Source: Spongiibacter nanhainus (GTDB lineage Bacteria; Pseudomonadota; Gammaproteobacteria; Pseudomonadales; Spongiibacteraceae). Taken from it: DNA of 64,000 bases. The notes under the pieces were generated by a model. It was not told the DNA's origin and made no database searches. It was given only the letters and a program-made list of their open reading frames with translations. Positions 1-9,150 of this stretch are shown one piece after another; the first letter of the stretch is position 1, and every line of letters begins with the position of its first letter. Both the position numbers and the translations under genes were made by a program. The DNA lies in assembly GCF_016132545.1 (NCBI RefSeq), contig NZ_CP066167.1, forward strand, positions 771,001-835,000, written 5' to 3'.

Positions 1-9
1 GCCCGGGGC

Positions 10-825
10 TCAGCGTTGGCAGCGGGGGCAAAATACGGTGCTGCGCTGGGCCAGACGGATTTCTTTCAGGGGGGTAGCGCAGCTGGGGCAGGGCTTGCCG
101 GCCCTGCCGTAGACCTGCAGCTCCTGCTTGAAATAGCCGGGCTTGCCGTCGCCGCCGATAAAATCCCGCAGTGTGGTGCCGCCCTGGTCGATGGCTTTTT
201 GCAGCACCGCTTTGGACGCCGCCACCAGCGCCTGGTAGCGGGCCCGGCTAATGCGGCCCGCGGCCCGGTCCGGGCGGATGCCGGCCATAAACAGGGCTTC
301 ATTGGCGTAAATGTTGCCGACGCCCACCACGATATGCCCGTCCATAAGCAGGCTTTTGACCGGGATTTTGCGCCCCCTTGCACACTGGTAGAGATAGTCG
401 CCACTAAAGTCGTCCGATAGCGGCTCGGGACCCAGTTTGACCAGCAGGGGGTGGCTGTTTGGCTCCGCATCGATCCAGATCACGGCGCCGAAGCGGCGCG
501 GGTCGGTGTAGCGCAGCACCCGTCCGCTGCCAAGCTGCCAGTCAATATGATCGTGGATGCCGGCGGGGGTCTCCGCCGGTACAAAATACAACCGACCAGA
601 CATGCCCAGATGAATCATCAAATGGCCTCGATCCAGTTCCAGCAGCAGGTACTTGGCACGGCGCCGCACCCCTCGGATGGTGCGCCCGGCTAGCCGTTGC
701 GGCAAGTCATCCAGTACTGGCCAGCGCAGGCGGGTGTCCCGCACGGTGACAGCATTGATGGTTTGATCGAGCAGGTGGGGGCTGACGCCCCGGCGGACCG
801 TTTCGACTTCGGGCAATTCTGGCAA
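10..825 (-). CDS. mutM: Formamidopyrimidine-DNA glycosylase (Fpg/MutM)
   Basis: Bifunctional base-excision repair enzyme that removes 8-oxoguanine and other oxidised purines and nicks the abasic site. The protein is 271 aa, the normal family length. It begins MPELPEVETV, so the catalytic Pro2 and Glu3 are in place; Lys58 in RRAKYLL matches the conserved catalytic-domain lysine. The C-terminal zinc finger is complete: CPSC, 16 residues, CPRC at the very end. The gene is divergent from the hydantoinase gene. In pseudomonads mutM lies near the ferredoxin/coaD pair, which is here about 9 kb away. Function is essentially certain. Confidence 0.97.
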   Translation of the reverse strand: MPELPEVETVRRGVSPHLLDQTINAVTVRDTRLRWPVLDDLPQRLAGRTIRGVRRRAKYLLLELDRGHLMIHLGMSGRLYFVPAETPAGIHDHIDWQLGSGRVLRYTDPRRFGAVIWIDAEPNSHPLLVKLGPEPLSDDFSGDYLYQCARGRKIPVKSLLMDGHIVVGVGNIYANEALFMAGIRPDRAAGRISRARYQALVAASKAVLQKAIDQGGTTLRDFIGGDGKPGYFKQELQVYGRAGKPCPSCATPLKEIRLAQRSTVFCPRCQR

Positions 826-939
826 GGGTTATTCCTCGGGTGTGGCAGACTCGGTGTATTCGGAGGCATGACATTGTGCTGAGCAGCGGCGACAATGGCA
901 ATTCTGTTTTTCCGCAATTCCAGTGATCTGACCCAGCCT

Positions 940-2955
940 ATGACCCGCGCACAGACGTATTCGAGTCCGCCCACGATTTTTCTTGGGGTGGATACCGGCG
1001 GTACTTTCACCGACTTTGTCGCTGTGGAGGGCGACAAGGTGCGCTTACACAAGTGTCTGTCTACTCCCGCTCAGCCCGAACAGGCAATACTGCAGGGGAT
1101 CGCGGCCCTGGGCTTGGATCAGGTGGCGCAGGCAGGGCGCCTGGTGGTGGTGCATGGTTCCACAGTGGCGACCAATGCCGCCCTTGAGGGCAAAGGCGTG
1201 CGTACCGTGTTTATCAGCAACCGGGGTTTTGCCGACATGCTGACGCTGGGGCGGCAAACCCGGGACCAGCTATACCAACTGCGTCCCGCCCTTAAACATC
1301 CGCCTGTACCCCGGGATCTGTGTTTACAAACCGGGGGGCGTCTGGCGGCGGATGGCAGTGAGGTTGAGCCACTGACCCAGGCGGATTTGCAGACTCTGCG
1401 GCGAGAGGTCGAGGCGTTGCAGCCGGAGGCGGTGGCGATCAACCTGTTGTTTTCCTTTATTGACGACCGCTTCGAACGAGCCATTGCTGAGGCCATGCCG
1501 GAGTCGGTGTTTGTGTCCCGCTCCTCGGCGGTGCTTCCTGAATATAAAGAGTATGAGCGGGGGATGGCCACGTGGCTCAATGCCTGGCTGGGCCCCTTGG
1601 TGGCCAGTTATTTACAGCGTTTGCAGCATGCTTTGGCCGATGTGCCGCTGGCGGTGATGCAGTCCTCGGGGGGCACCATTGATGCTGCCGGCGCCGGCCA
1701 GCGGGCGGTGAACTTGTTGTTGTCCGGTCCTGCTGGCGGTCTGGCAGCGGCGCGACAGTTGGGGCAGTGGGTGGAGCGACCCCGCTTGATGACCTTCGAC
1801 ATGGGGGGGACCAGCTCTGATGTGGCCCTGATTGACGGCGATATCGCACTGACCTCAGAGGGCAAAATCGGCCCCTATCCGGTGGCGGTGCCGATGGTGG
1901 ATATGCACACCATCGGTGCTGGCGGCGGTTCTCTGGCCTACGTGGATAGTGGTGGCGTGTTGCAGGTGGGGCCCGAATCTGCCGGCGCCGACCCCGGTCC
2001 CGCTTGCTATGGGCGGGGCGGCACCCGACCTACAGTGACAGATGCCAACCTGGTACTCGGCCGCCTGCCCGTCTCCTCTCGCCTGGGGGGCGAGTTGGCG
2101 CTGGACGCAAAAGCTGCTCATTGCGCAGTGGCCGAATTGGCGGCGGAGATAGGGATGTCGGTGGAGGCCGCCGCCGAGGGGATAGTGGCCATCGCCAATG
2201 AACATATGGTGCGGGCGCTGCGGGTGATTTCTGTGCAGCGGGGCTTTGACCCTGCCGATTTTAGCCTGTGTTGCTTTGGCGGTGCGGGAGGCTTGCACGT
2301 CTGCGACTTGGCCGAGGCGCTGGGGTGCAGTGACATTCTGGTTCCCAATCATGGCGGTGTATTTTCAGCTTTGGGGATGCTGCTGGCGCCCCGGGAGCGG
2401 CAGTTATCCCGAACATTAAACCGCCCGCTCAACACTTTGGACCACGCCGAGATTCAGCGCCATGCTGCGGAACTAGAGCGGGAGGGGCGCCTGGCGATGT
2501 GCGCCGAGGGCGTGGCCGGTGAGGCCATCGACGCCACGCTTACCGTGGATGTGTGTTACCAGGGGCAGTCCTTCCCTCTTAATTTGCCGTGGCAGAATGA
2601 CATTGCTGCGCTGGCCGAGGCCTTTCACCGGACTCATCAGCAACGCTATGGCCACCGCCTGGATTTGCCTTTGCAGTTGATTACCCTGCGGTTGGCGTTG
2701 CGTGCCCCTTCTGCGGTTCAGGAGCTGCCGACAAGCTCTGGCGACCGCCCCGGCGAGCCGGTGGAGTGGTGCCAGGTTGTGGGTAGTACCAACGAAGTGC
2801 CCCGCTATCACCGGCATACCCTGGTAGCGGGGCAGCGAGTGACGGGGCCGGCCTTAATCAGTGAGGCGGTGGCGACTAGTTGGGTGGCGCTGGGTTGGTA
2901 TGCCGAGGCCGACCCAAGAGGCAATCTGTGGATGCGCCCCGGCGACCCGGGATAA
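940..2955 (+). CDS. Hydantoinase/oxoprolinase family protein, HyuA (A subunit) type
   Basis: Member of the ATP-dependent hydantoinase/5-oxoprolinase A-subunit family, about 671 aa from the ATG at 940. An in-frame ATG at 895 would add 15 poorly conserved residues. The first phosphate-binding motif GVDTGGTFTDFV sits near the N-terminus, and a second actin/ASKHA-type motif (FDMGGTSSDVALIDGD) lies about 290 residues in. These mark the Hydant_A_N and Hydantoinase_A domains. Such proteins normally work with a HyuB subunit or are fused to one, as in 5-oxoprolinase or N-methylhydantoinase. No HyuB gene is beside it here. The substrate cannot be read from sequence. It is followed after about 85 bp by cyaA on the same strand. 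Confidence 0.85.
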   Translation: MTRAQTYSSPPTIFLGVDTGGTFTDFVAVEGDKVRLHKCLSTPAQPEQAILQGIAALGLDQVAQAGRLVVVHGSTVATNAALEGKGVRTVFISNRGFADMLTLGRQTRDQLYQLRPALKHPPVPRDLCLQTGGRLAADGSEVEPLTQADLQTLRREVEALQPEAVAINLLFSFIDDRFERAIAEAMPESVFVSRSSAVLPEYKEYERGMATWLNAWLGPLVASYLQRLQHALADVPLAVMQSSGGTIDAAGAGQRAVNLLLSGPAGGLAAARQLGQWVERPRLMTFDMGGTSSDVALIDGDIALTSEGKIGPYPVAVPMVDMHTIGAGGGSLAYVDSGGVLQVGPESAGADPGPACYGRGGTRPTVTDANLVLGRLPVSSRLGGELALDAKAAHCAVAELAAEIGMSVEAAAEGIVAIANEHMVRALRVISVQRGFDPADFSLCCFGGAGGLHVCDLAEALGCSDILVPNHGGVFSALGMLLAPRERQLSRTLNRPLNTLDHAEIQRHAAELEREGRLAMCAEGVAGEAIDATLTVDVCYQGQSFPLNLPWQNDIAALAEAFHRTHQQRYGHRLDLPLQLITLRLALRAPSAVQELPTSSGDRPGEPVEWCQVVGSTNEVPRYHRHTLVAGQRVTGPALISEAVATSWVALGWYAEADPRGNLWMRPGDPG

Positions 2956-3039
2956 TGCTCTGGGAATGCGGATTTCCCCAATGACCCGCTGGCGGATTCC
3001 CGATAGAGTGAAAGCTTCTGTATTGGGAGATTCGGCACT

Positions 3040-5814
3040 GTGAGTGAGCCGGAAAGCTTATCGCCCCTCTTTGACCGCGGTATTGATGTGCCGCGGATGG
3101 GGGAGATTCGCGCGCGGTTTCTGGAGCTGAATCAGCAGCGCCTGCGCCGGGCGCGCTCAGTGCTGCCCTCCCGGCAGCAGGTGTTTTTTGATCTGCTGCC
3201 GCTGCTGTTTCATATCAATCATCCCATGTTGCCCGGTTACCACAGCCAGCAGGCGCCCTGTGGCATCGATAATTACCGCGCCGATGCCAAGACCCTGGAG
3301 CGGGTTCGGCAACATATCGCCCGGGGCTTTTCCTATCCCACTCAGGCTCCAGTAGAAAACCAGATTCGCAGCCTCTTTTTGATGGGTTCCTGCGGCAGTG
3401 TCGGCCACGGCGACAGTTCGGATTTGGACGTGTGGCTCTGCCACCGCAGCGGTCTGGAGGCAAACGCCCTGCAGCAGCTCCACGACAAGGCGGCGGGGGT
3501 GGCCCGCTGGGCCGCAGAGCTGGGCCTGGATGTGCATTTCTTTTTGATGGACAGCGCCCAGTTTCGCCGCGGTGAGAATGAGCGTTTGTCCGCCGACGCG
3601 GCGGGTACCAGCCAGCACTACCTATTGTTGGATGAGTTCTACCGCAGTGCACTGCTGATGGCGGGGCGCTACCCGGTGTGGTGGTTGGTGCCGCCGGAAG
3701 AAGAGGTCAACTACCGGGAATACGTGGCACTGCTGCATACCCAGGGCTATATCGGTGCCGACGAATCTATCGATTTCGGTGGGGTGGGGCGAATTCCCGC
3801 CGGCGAGTTTATCGGTGCGGGGATCTGGCAGCTTTACAAGGCAATCGCTTCTCCCTACAAGGCCATCCTCAAGCTCCTGCTCACCGAAGCCTACGCCAGT
3901 CAGTTCCCCAAGGTTTCGCCACTGAGCCTGACGTTGAAAGAAGCGGTATATCACCAGGCGCTGAGCGCCGATCAGGCAGACCCCTATTTATTGATGTATT
4001 GGCGCTTGGAAGACTACCTCCGGGGGCGCGGTGAGTTTGACCGTTTGGAGTTGGTGCGTCGGGCCTTTTATTTTAAAACTGAGCTGCGTTTGTCGGGATC
4101 GGTGGGGCCCCGGCACGCCTGGCGACGGGATCTGCTCGCCGACCTGATTGCCCAGTGGCAATGGCCCTGGGAATCAGTACTGGGGCTGGATACCCGCCAC
4201 CGCTGGAAGCTCCGCCGAGTTAGAGAGGAACACCGTTTTTTGGTGGCCGAACTGACCCACAGTTACCGTTTTTTGCGGGAGTTCGCCACCAGTAGCAATA
4301 GTGCGGCGCTGATTCGCTCAGAGGACATGGTGCTGTTGGGACGCAAATTGTTTGCCGCCTTTGAGCGCAAGCACAACAAAATTGAGTGGCTTAATCCCGG
4401 CATTGCGCCGGACATTTCTGAGGCCCAGCTCTATGTGCACCGGGATGGTTTCGGTGAACAGCGCCGCTGGCTGGTCAGTGCCAGCAGTCAGCACAGTTTT
4501 GATGCCGATAGTGTGCTTGAGGAAAATCGCCGGCTGAGTGGTTTGCTGTGCTGGTGTATTTGCAACGGCTTGCTGACGGCTTCCAGTCGGCTGCGTTTGG
4601 TGGGGCGCCGTGACAGCCTGACCGACACCCAGCTACAGCAGTTGGCTGACCACCTGCGTCGGCACCTGCCGCCGGGATTGGCAGCAGCCGATGCCGAGCG
4701 TCACGTTGATTTTTCCCGCCCCAAGCGGGTCGAGAAGTTGCTTATCTACCCCAATGTCGACCGGGATGCCCTCAGTCATCTTGGTGGCGGGCTGGGCTAT
4801 CAGGCCAGTCACTATCCGGTATACAGCGTCGAGTTGGTCGTGGTTAACAGTTGGGGCGAGGTGGTGTCTCACGCCTGCCGGGGCAGCAGCGCCCTGTTGG
4901 ACCTGCTGCGTATCTATCAGCAGATATTGGTTTCTACCCAGCCCGGTGAGCCAGCGCCGGAGGTGGAAGTGCTGTGCCTGCACTCCGCCGATGCCCCGTT
5001 GCAGCAGCACCTGCGCGGGCTGATGACAGATATCATCCCAGTGTTTAAGCCGGCGGACGGCACTCAAGCTCGCTACTTGCTCAAGCTTCATTCCGGTTTT
5101 TACATCATCCAGTGCCAGCACGAGGAAATGCAATTGGTACTGGCACAAAATTACAGCCAGCTAGTGCAGTGTCTTGGTCGCGGACAATCTGTATACAGCC
5201 CAGTAATTTTGGACCGTTTCTGCGTGCCGGACTCGGCGCTGGCCAGCATTATCCGTCGCAGCACGGAGGCGGACTGCTATCTATTTGTTCACTGGCGGGA
5301 AGGGGAAGTGGATGTGTTTTTGCGTGACGAGCGCGGTTCGCTGGCGTTTTCATCAATGCCTTATCACAGTCGCGAACAGGTAATAATGTCGCTGAGTCGC
5401 TTTTTGCATCACAGCCGGCTTGAGCAGCAGGGCGATTACCAGATTCACCTGCTAGAGCTGAGTGCCGAAGGGGGCTGGCACAGCGAAGCCATGGACCCGC
5501 CCAGCGATCTCGACGACGGTGGCACTGCGCCGCTACATCTGGAGGCCATGGTGCAGGACTCGGCCGAGACTCCGCCGTTGTTTGATTTCAGTTGTGAGGG
5601 TCGACGTTTCCGCTATCAGGATTTCGGTGCCGACCTGATTGACCGGGTGGCTCAGGAACTATTTGCAGGGGCGGCGGAGCACTTGGCCTACCAAACCCTG
5701 GACCGCCTCAGTCTTGGGCCAGGTCAGCAAACCTCAGTGTATTGGCGCTATAAGCACTATCTTGAAGACATGCTCAATGCGGCCATTGATCAGCGCCGCT
5801 TCCATCACCGCTAA
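3040..5814 (+). CDS. cyaA: Class I adenylate cyclase
   Basis: Makes cAMP from ATP; this is the enterobacterial/pseudomonad class I enzyme. The protein is 924 aa. The N-terminal half is the catalytic nucleotidyltransferase-like domain, with the glycine/serine-rich motif GSCGSVGHGDSSDLDVW at residues 116-132, whose Asp pair is the expected metal ligand. The C-terminal half is the regulatory part of the family. The start is GTG at 3040, about 10 bp after a GGGAGA ribosome site; no better ATG lies upstream. The cyaA-lptM-lysA-dapF order is known from other gammaproteobacteria. The frataxin gene cyaY often found here is absent; a DUF2256 gene occupies its place. Confidence 0.95.
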   Translation: MSEPESLSPLFDRGIDVPRMGEIRARFLELNQQRLRRARSVLPSRQQVFFDLLPLLFHINHPMLPGYHSQQAPCGIDNYRADAKTLERVRQHIARGFSYPTQAPVENQIRSLFLMGSCGSVGHGDSSDLDVWLCHRSGLEANALQQLHDKAAGVARWAAELGLDVHFFLMDSAQFRRGENERLSADAAGTSQHYLLLDEFYRSALLMAGRYPVWWLVPPEEEVNYREYVALLHTQGYIGADESIDFGGVGRIPAGEFIGAGIWQLYKAIASPYKAILKLLLTEAYASQFPKVSPLSLTLKEAVYHQALSADQADPYLLMYWRLEDYLRGRGEFDRLELVRRAFYFKTELRLSGSVGPRHAWRRDLLADLIAQWQWPWESVLGLDTRHRWKLRRVREEHRFLVAELTHSYRFLREFATSSNSAALIRSEDMVLLGRKLFAAFERKHNKIEWLNPGIAPDISEAQLYVHRDGFGEQRRWLVSASSQHSFDADSVLEENRRLSGLLCWCICNGLLTASSRLRLVGRRDSLTDTQLQQLADHLRRHLPPGLAAADAERHVDFSRPKRVEKLLIYPNVDRDALSHLGGGLGYQASHYPVYSVELVVVNSWGEVVSHACRGSSALLDLLRIYQQILVSTQPGEPAPEVEVLCLHSADAPLQQHLRGLMTDIIPVFKPADGTQARYLLKLHSGFYIIQCQHEEMQLVLAQNYSQLVQCLGRGQSVYSPVILDRFCVPDSALASIIRRSTEADCYLFVHWREGEVDVFLRDERGSLAFSSMPYHSREQVIMSLSRFLHHSRLEQQGDYQIHLLELSAEGGWHSEAMDPPSDLDDGGTAPLHLEAMVQDSAETPPLFDFSCEGRRFRYQDFGADLIDRVAQELFAGAAEHLAYQTLDRLSLGPGQQTSVYWRYKHYLEDMLNAAIDQRRFHHR

Positions 5815-5819
5815 CCGGG

Positions 5820-5978
5820 TTATCCGTGCCCTGTTTGCTCAGCGCTGCGCTGGCGGCGGCAGCGCTCTGAGCAGTACACCACTTGGGGCCAGTTTCTGGA
5901 CCATTTCTTTCGCCAGTTGAAGGGCCTTTGGCACACCGGACAGGTTTTTTGAGGTAAATGGAGTTTGTGGTGGGGCAT
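5820..5978 (-). CDS. DUF2256 family small zinc-finger-like protein
   Basis: A 52-aa protein read on the minus strand between the convergent cyaA end and the lptM promoter region. It starts at ATG 5978 and stops at TAA 5822-5820. It contains [18 protein letters not shown] followed by [10 protein letters not shown], which is the DUF2256 signature: two Cys pairs (Cys13/Cys16 and Cys36/Cys40) around a basic, tryptophan-rich core, presumably a zinc knuckle. Function is unknown. Family members are short, 40-70 aa, so this looks complete. It lies 5 bp downstream of the cyaA stop, tail to tail. The signature match is strong. Confidence 0.85.
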   Translation of the reverse strand: MPHHKLHLPQKTCPVCQRPFNWRKKWSRNWPQVVYCSERCRRQRSAEQTGHG

Positions 5979-6052
5979 AGGTGCTCATTTGCTAGTTTGG
6001 GCTCCAGCGCTGCTGGCGCTATAATGCGCGATCATTTTTTTGGTGGCTCCCC

Positions 6053-6229
6053 ATGTTGCGGCCTTTGAACAAACAGCGCTCGTTCTTTCTTACGCTCGTC
6101 GTCGGCTTTTGGTTGACGGCAGCAGGCTGTGGGCAGACCGGGCCGCTAATCTATCCGCCTGAGTCGGCACCTGCCAACGATCCGTCTCCGCCGGTCGGGG
6201 ACCAGTCTCAGCCAGATTCAACCGAGTAA
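6053..6229 (+). CDS. lptM: LPS assembly lipoprotein LptM (YifL/LppL)
   Basis: A 58-aa outer-membrane lipoprotein. The signal peptide has a basic start (MLRPLNKQR), a hydrophobic core (FFLTLVVGFWL) and the lipobox TAAGC, with lipidated Cys26. The mature protein starts CGQTGPLIYPP, the near-invariant LptM motif, followed by a Pro/Ser/Asp-rich tail. In E. coli LptM binds the LptD/LptE translocon and helps LptD disulfide maturation. The gene is 3 bp upstream of lysA, the usual place for it in gammaproteobacteria, and is probably cotranscribed with lysA. Confidence 0.9.
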   Translation: MLRPLNKQRSFFLTLVVGFWLTAAGCGQTGPLIYPPESAPANDPSPPVGDQSQPDSTE

Positions 6230-6232
6230 ATC

Positions 6233-7483
6233 ATGACAGCTTTCCACTACCAACAAGGCGAGTTGTTCGCCGAATCTTTGTCGCTCCGTGAACTTGCCCG
6301 GCATTACGGAACGCCTTTGTATGTGTACTCCCGGCAGCATTTCGAGCACAGCTATCGGGAGTACAGTGACGCCCTGCAGGGCTGTGATCATCTGATTTGC
6401 TATGCGGTAAAGGCAAACTCCAATATTGCGGTACTGAACGTGCTGGCTCGGCTCGGCGCGGGCTTTGATATCGTGTCTGTGGGTGAGCTGGAGCGTGTGC
6501 TGGCCGCCGGTGGCATGCCGGAGCGGATCGTCTTCTCGGGCGTTGGCAAGAAGGCGGACGAAATGCGCCGCGCCCTCGAGGTGGGGATTCGCTGTTTTAA
6601 TGTTGAGTCCGAGGCTGAGCTGGAGCGCCTTAACCGTGTTGCCGGCGAAATGGGCATGAAGGCGCCGGTGTCGATCCGCGTGAACCCGGACGTCGACGCC
6701 CAGACTCACCCCTACATTTCCACTGGTCTGCGGGACAATAAATTCGGTATTGATATTGCCAAGGCACCGGAGGTGTATGCCCGGGCGGCAGAAATGGTAA
6801 ATATCGAGGTGGTGGGGGTGGACTGCCATATCGGTTCCCAGTTGACAGATACCCGGCCATTTCTCGATACCTTGGATCGGCTGCTGGCGCTGATTGACCG
6901 CCTGGAGGCCGATGGTATTGCCCTGCACCACGTCGATCTTGGCGGAGGCCTGGGCGTGCGCTATCGAGACGAAGTGCCGCCTTCAACCGCCGATTACATC
7001 GCCGCGGTGCGTAAAGGGCTGGGAGAGCGTGCGCTGACGGTCATGTTTGAGCCCGGTCGCTCCATCGCCGCCAATGGCGGTGTGTTGCTGACTGAGGTGG
7101 AATATCTGAAGCTCAATCCCCACAAAAATTTTGCGGTGGTGGATGCGGCCATGAACGACAATATTCGCCCCGCACTCTACGGTGCCTGGACCGAGATTCT
7201 GCCGCTGAGTCCCCGCAGTGACGGTGAGGAACGTCACTACGATATCGTTGGGCCGGTGTGTGAAACCGGTGATTTTCTCGCCAAAGATCGTGCTTTGCGC
7301 ATTGAGCAGGGCGATCTATTGGCGGTGGCATCCTGCGGCGCCTATGGATTTACCATGAGTTCCAATTACAATACCCGGGGACGCGCCGCTGAAATCATGG
7401 TCGATGGTGATCAGCATTACCTGATTCGCGAGCGCGAAACTGTCGCCGACCTGATGCGGGGCGAACACGTGTTGCCAGAGTGA
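6233..7483 (+). CDS. lysA: Diaminopimelate decarboxylase
   Basis: Last step of lysine synthesis: PLP-dependent decarboxylation of meso-diaminopimelate. The protein is 416 aa, normal for the family. The PLP-binding lysine is Lys60 in CYAVKANSN. Further family motifs are GVDCHIGSQL, EPGRSIAANGG (PLP phosphate and substrate contacts) and the catalytic cysteine segment GPVCETGDFLA. It follows lptM by 3 bp and precedes dapF by about 100 bp, so the gene just downstream makes its substrate. Confidence 0.97.
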   Translation: MTAFHYQQGELFAESLSLRELARHYGTPLYVYSRQHFEHSYREYSDALQGCDHLICYAVKANSNIAVLNVLARLGAGFDIVSVGELERVLAAGGMPERIVFSGVGKKADEMRRALEVGIRCFNVESEAELERLNRVAGEMGMKAPVSIRVNPDVDAQTHPYISTGLRDNKFGIDIAKAPEVYARAAEMVNIEVVGVDCHIGSQLTDTRPFLDTLDRLLALIDRLEADGIALHHVDLGGGLGVRYRDEVPPSTADYIAAVRKGLGERALTVMFEPGRSIAANGGVLLTEVEYLKLNPHKNFAVVDAAMNDNIRPALYGAWTEILPLSPRSDGEERHYDIVGPVCETGDFLAKDRALRIEQGDLLAVASCGAYGFTMSSNYNTRGRAAEIMVDGDQHYLIRERETVADLMRGEHVLPE

Positions 7484-7489
7484 GTGCCC

Positions 7490-7512
7490 GGCCGGTTTTG
7501 TTGAAACCAGCC
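7490..7512 (+). other. Imperfect hairpin in the lysA-dapF spacer
   Basis: GGCCGGTTT and AAACCAGCC form an inverted repeat with one mismatch around a 5-base loop, starting 7 bases after the lysA stop. A second, shorter GCGCC/GGCGC stem lies at 7552-7569. Neither is followed by a T-run, so they are not clear intrinsic terminators; they may modulate readthrough or mRNA decay. Confidence 0.3.
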
Positions 7513-7584
7513 GCCTGACTGACATAACAACAACGCTCGCATCGAGATAACGCGCCACCGGCGAGGCGCCCAACAGGTAATCCG

Positions 7585-8415
7585 ATGCAGCTACGCTTTA
7601 CGAAAATGCACGGCCTGGGTAATGATTTTGTGGTGATCGATTTGATCACCCAGCGCTTCAAACTCAAGCCCCACCATATACGCAAAATCGCCGATCGCCA
7701 TTTTGGTATCGGTTGCGACCAGGTCTTGGCGGTGGAGATCCCCACTCAGCCGGACGTGGATTTCCGTTATCGAATCTACAACGCTGAGGGCAGTGAGGTT
7801 GAGCAGTGTGGCAACGGCGCTCGCTGCTTTGCCCGTTTTGTTCGGGACAAAAGACTCACCGGCAAACAGCAAATCAAAGTGGAAACCCTGGGCGGTATTA
7901 TCCAGCTGGAAGTTGCCAACAATCGCGAAGTCCGGGTGGATATGGGTGAGCCCCAATTAGACCCCAAGCGTATTCCCTTTACTGCGGATCAGCAGGCGGC
8001 TGACTATGCCTTGGATGTGGCCGGCGAACAGTGGCAAGTCGGTGCGGTATCCATGGGCAACCCTCACGTGGTGCTGACAGTGGACAACGTCGACAGTGCG
8101 CCGGTGGAGCGCCTGGGGCCCATCATTGAAAGTCATCCACGATTTCCGCAGCGGGTAAATGTGGGCTTTATGCAGGTCGTGGATCGGGATCACGTCCGCC
8201 TGCGGGTCTTTGAGCGAGGAGTCGGCGAGACTCTGGCCTGTGGCACGGGCGCCTGTGCCGCTGCTGTCAGTGGTGTTGTGCAGGGGCGCTTAGACGATAC
8301 GGTGACCGTCGACCTACCCGGAGGCAGCTTGCGTATCCATTGGCCGGGAGCGGGCCAGCCGGTTATTATGACGGGTCCGGCCACCACCGTGTTTGAAGGT
8401 CAAATTCAACTATAG
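7585..8415 (+). CDS. dapF: Diaminopimelate epimerase
   Basis: Converts LL- to meso-diaminopimelate, needed for lysine and peptidoglycan. The protein is 276 aa, full length. Both catalytic cysteines are present: Cys75 in EQCGNGARC and Cys219 in LACGTGACA, the two-base racemase pair. The N-terminus [17 protein letters not shown] is typical. The gene is followed after 9 bp by the DUF484 gene, an arrangement kept in many gammaproteobacteria. Confidence 0.97.
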   Translation: MQLRFTKMHGLGNDFVVIDLITQRFKLKPHHIRKIADRHFGIGCDQVLAVEIPTQPDVDFRYRIYNAEGSEVEQCGNGARCFARFVRDKRLTGKQQIKVETLGGIIQLEVANNREVRVDMGEPQLDPKRIPFTADQQAADYALDVAGEQWQVGAVSMGNPHVVLTVDNVDSAPVERLGPIIESHPRFPQRVNVGFMQVVDRDHVRLRVFERGVGETLACGTGACAAAVSGVVQGRLDDTVTVDLPGGSLRIHWPGAGQPVIMTGPATTVFEGQIQL

Positions 8416-8424
8416 GATCGCCCA

Positions 8425-9126
8425 GTGGATACTGCCAACAACAGCGCCAGCAAGAAAAATGACTCCCCCTCTGAAGAAGAAGTGGGACGCTACCTGCGCA
8501 ACCACCCCGGCTTCTTTCTCAACAACGAGGATATCCTCGCCGAGTTGAAGTTAGCCCACAAAAGCGGCAAGGCGGTGAGTTTGCTGGAGCGTCAGGTGGA
8601 AGTGTTGCGGGAGCGCAATATGGATATGCGCAATCGCCTCAGTACACTGCTGGACAATGCCCAGCACAACGACCTGTTGTTCGAGCAGAGCAAGGCCTTG
8701 ATTCTCGGCTTGCTGGAAGCCAAGCGGCCAGAGGAGTTGAGCAATACCCTGTGTCGGCGCCTGGTGGCCGATTTTGAGAGCATCGACTACGCCAGTCTGA
8801 TTCTATTTGGCGACCCGACCCGAATGGGCAATCAACAGCTTCGGGTGGTCAGTGCCGCTGAGGCGGATCGCCATATCGGTGGTTTGCTGCGCGGCGGCAA
8901 GGGTGTGTGCGGTGTCTTGCGAGGTGAAGAATTGAGCTTTCTGTTTGGCCGTGCTGCCGATCATATTGGTTCAGCAGCCTTGATCCCCATTCACCCCGGT
9001 GGCATGCAGGGTGTTCTGGCCATCGCCAGCAAAGACCCACAGCACTTTAAGTCCAGTATGGGTACTTTATTTCTGGACTATATTGGCGATGTGATTGACC
9101 GGGTGCTGCCGCGCTTAATTCGCTAA
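8425..9126 (+). CDS. DUF484 family protein (GAF-like)
   Basis: A 233-aa protein of the DUF484 family, predicted GAF-like with an N-terminal helical part. The opening segment EEEVGRYLRNHPGFFLNNEDILAEL (residues 13-37) is characteristic, followed by a long helix (SLLERQVEVLRERN). The start is GTG at 8425, nine bases after dapF. Its molecular role is unknown. In pseudomonads and enterobacteria it sits between dapF and the recombinase gene xerC. Here xerC is missing and a transposase-like gene follows in the opposite direction. Confidence 0.88.
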   Translation: MDTANNSASKKNDSPSEEEVGRYLRNHPGFFLNNEDILAELKLAHKSGKAVSLLERQVEVLRERNMDMRNRLSTLLDNAQHNDLLFEQSKALILGLLEAKRPEELSNTLCRRLVADFESIDYASLILFGDPTRMGNQQLRVVSAAEADRHIGGLLRGGKGVCGVLRGEELSFLFGRAADHIGSAALIPIHPGGMQGVLAIASKDPQHFKSSMGTLFLDYIGDVIDRVLPRLIR

Positions 9127-9150
9127 GCTTTGCCAGATTGTGAGCAGTCC

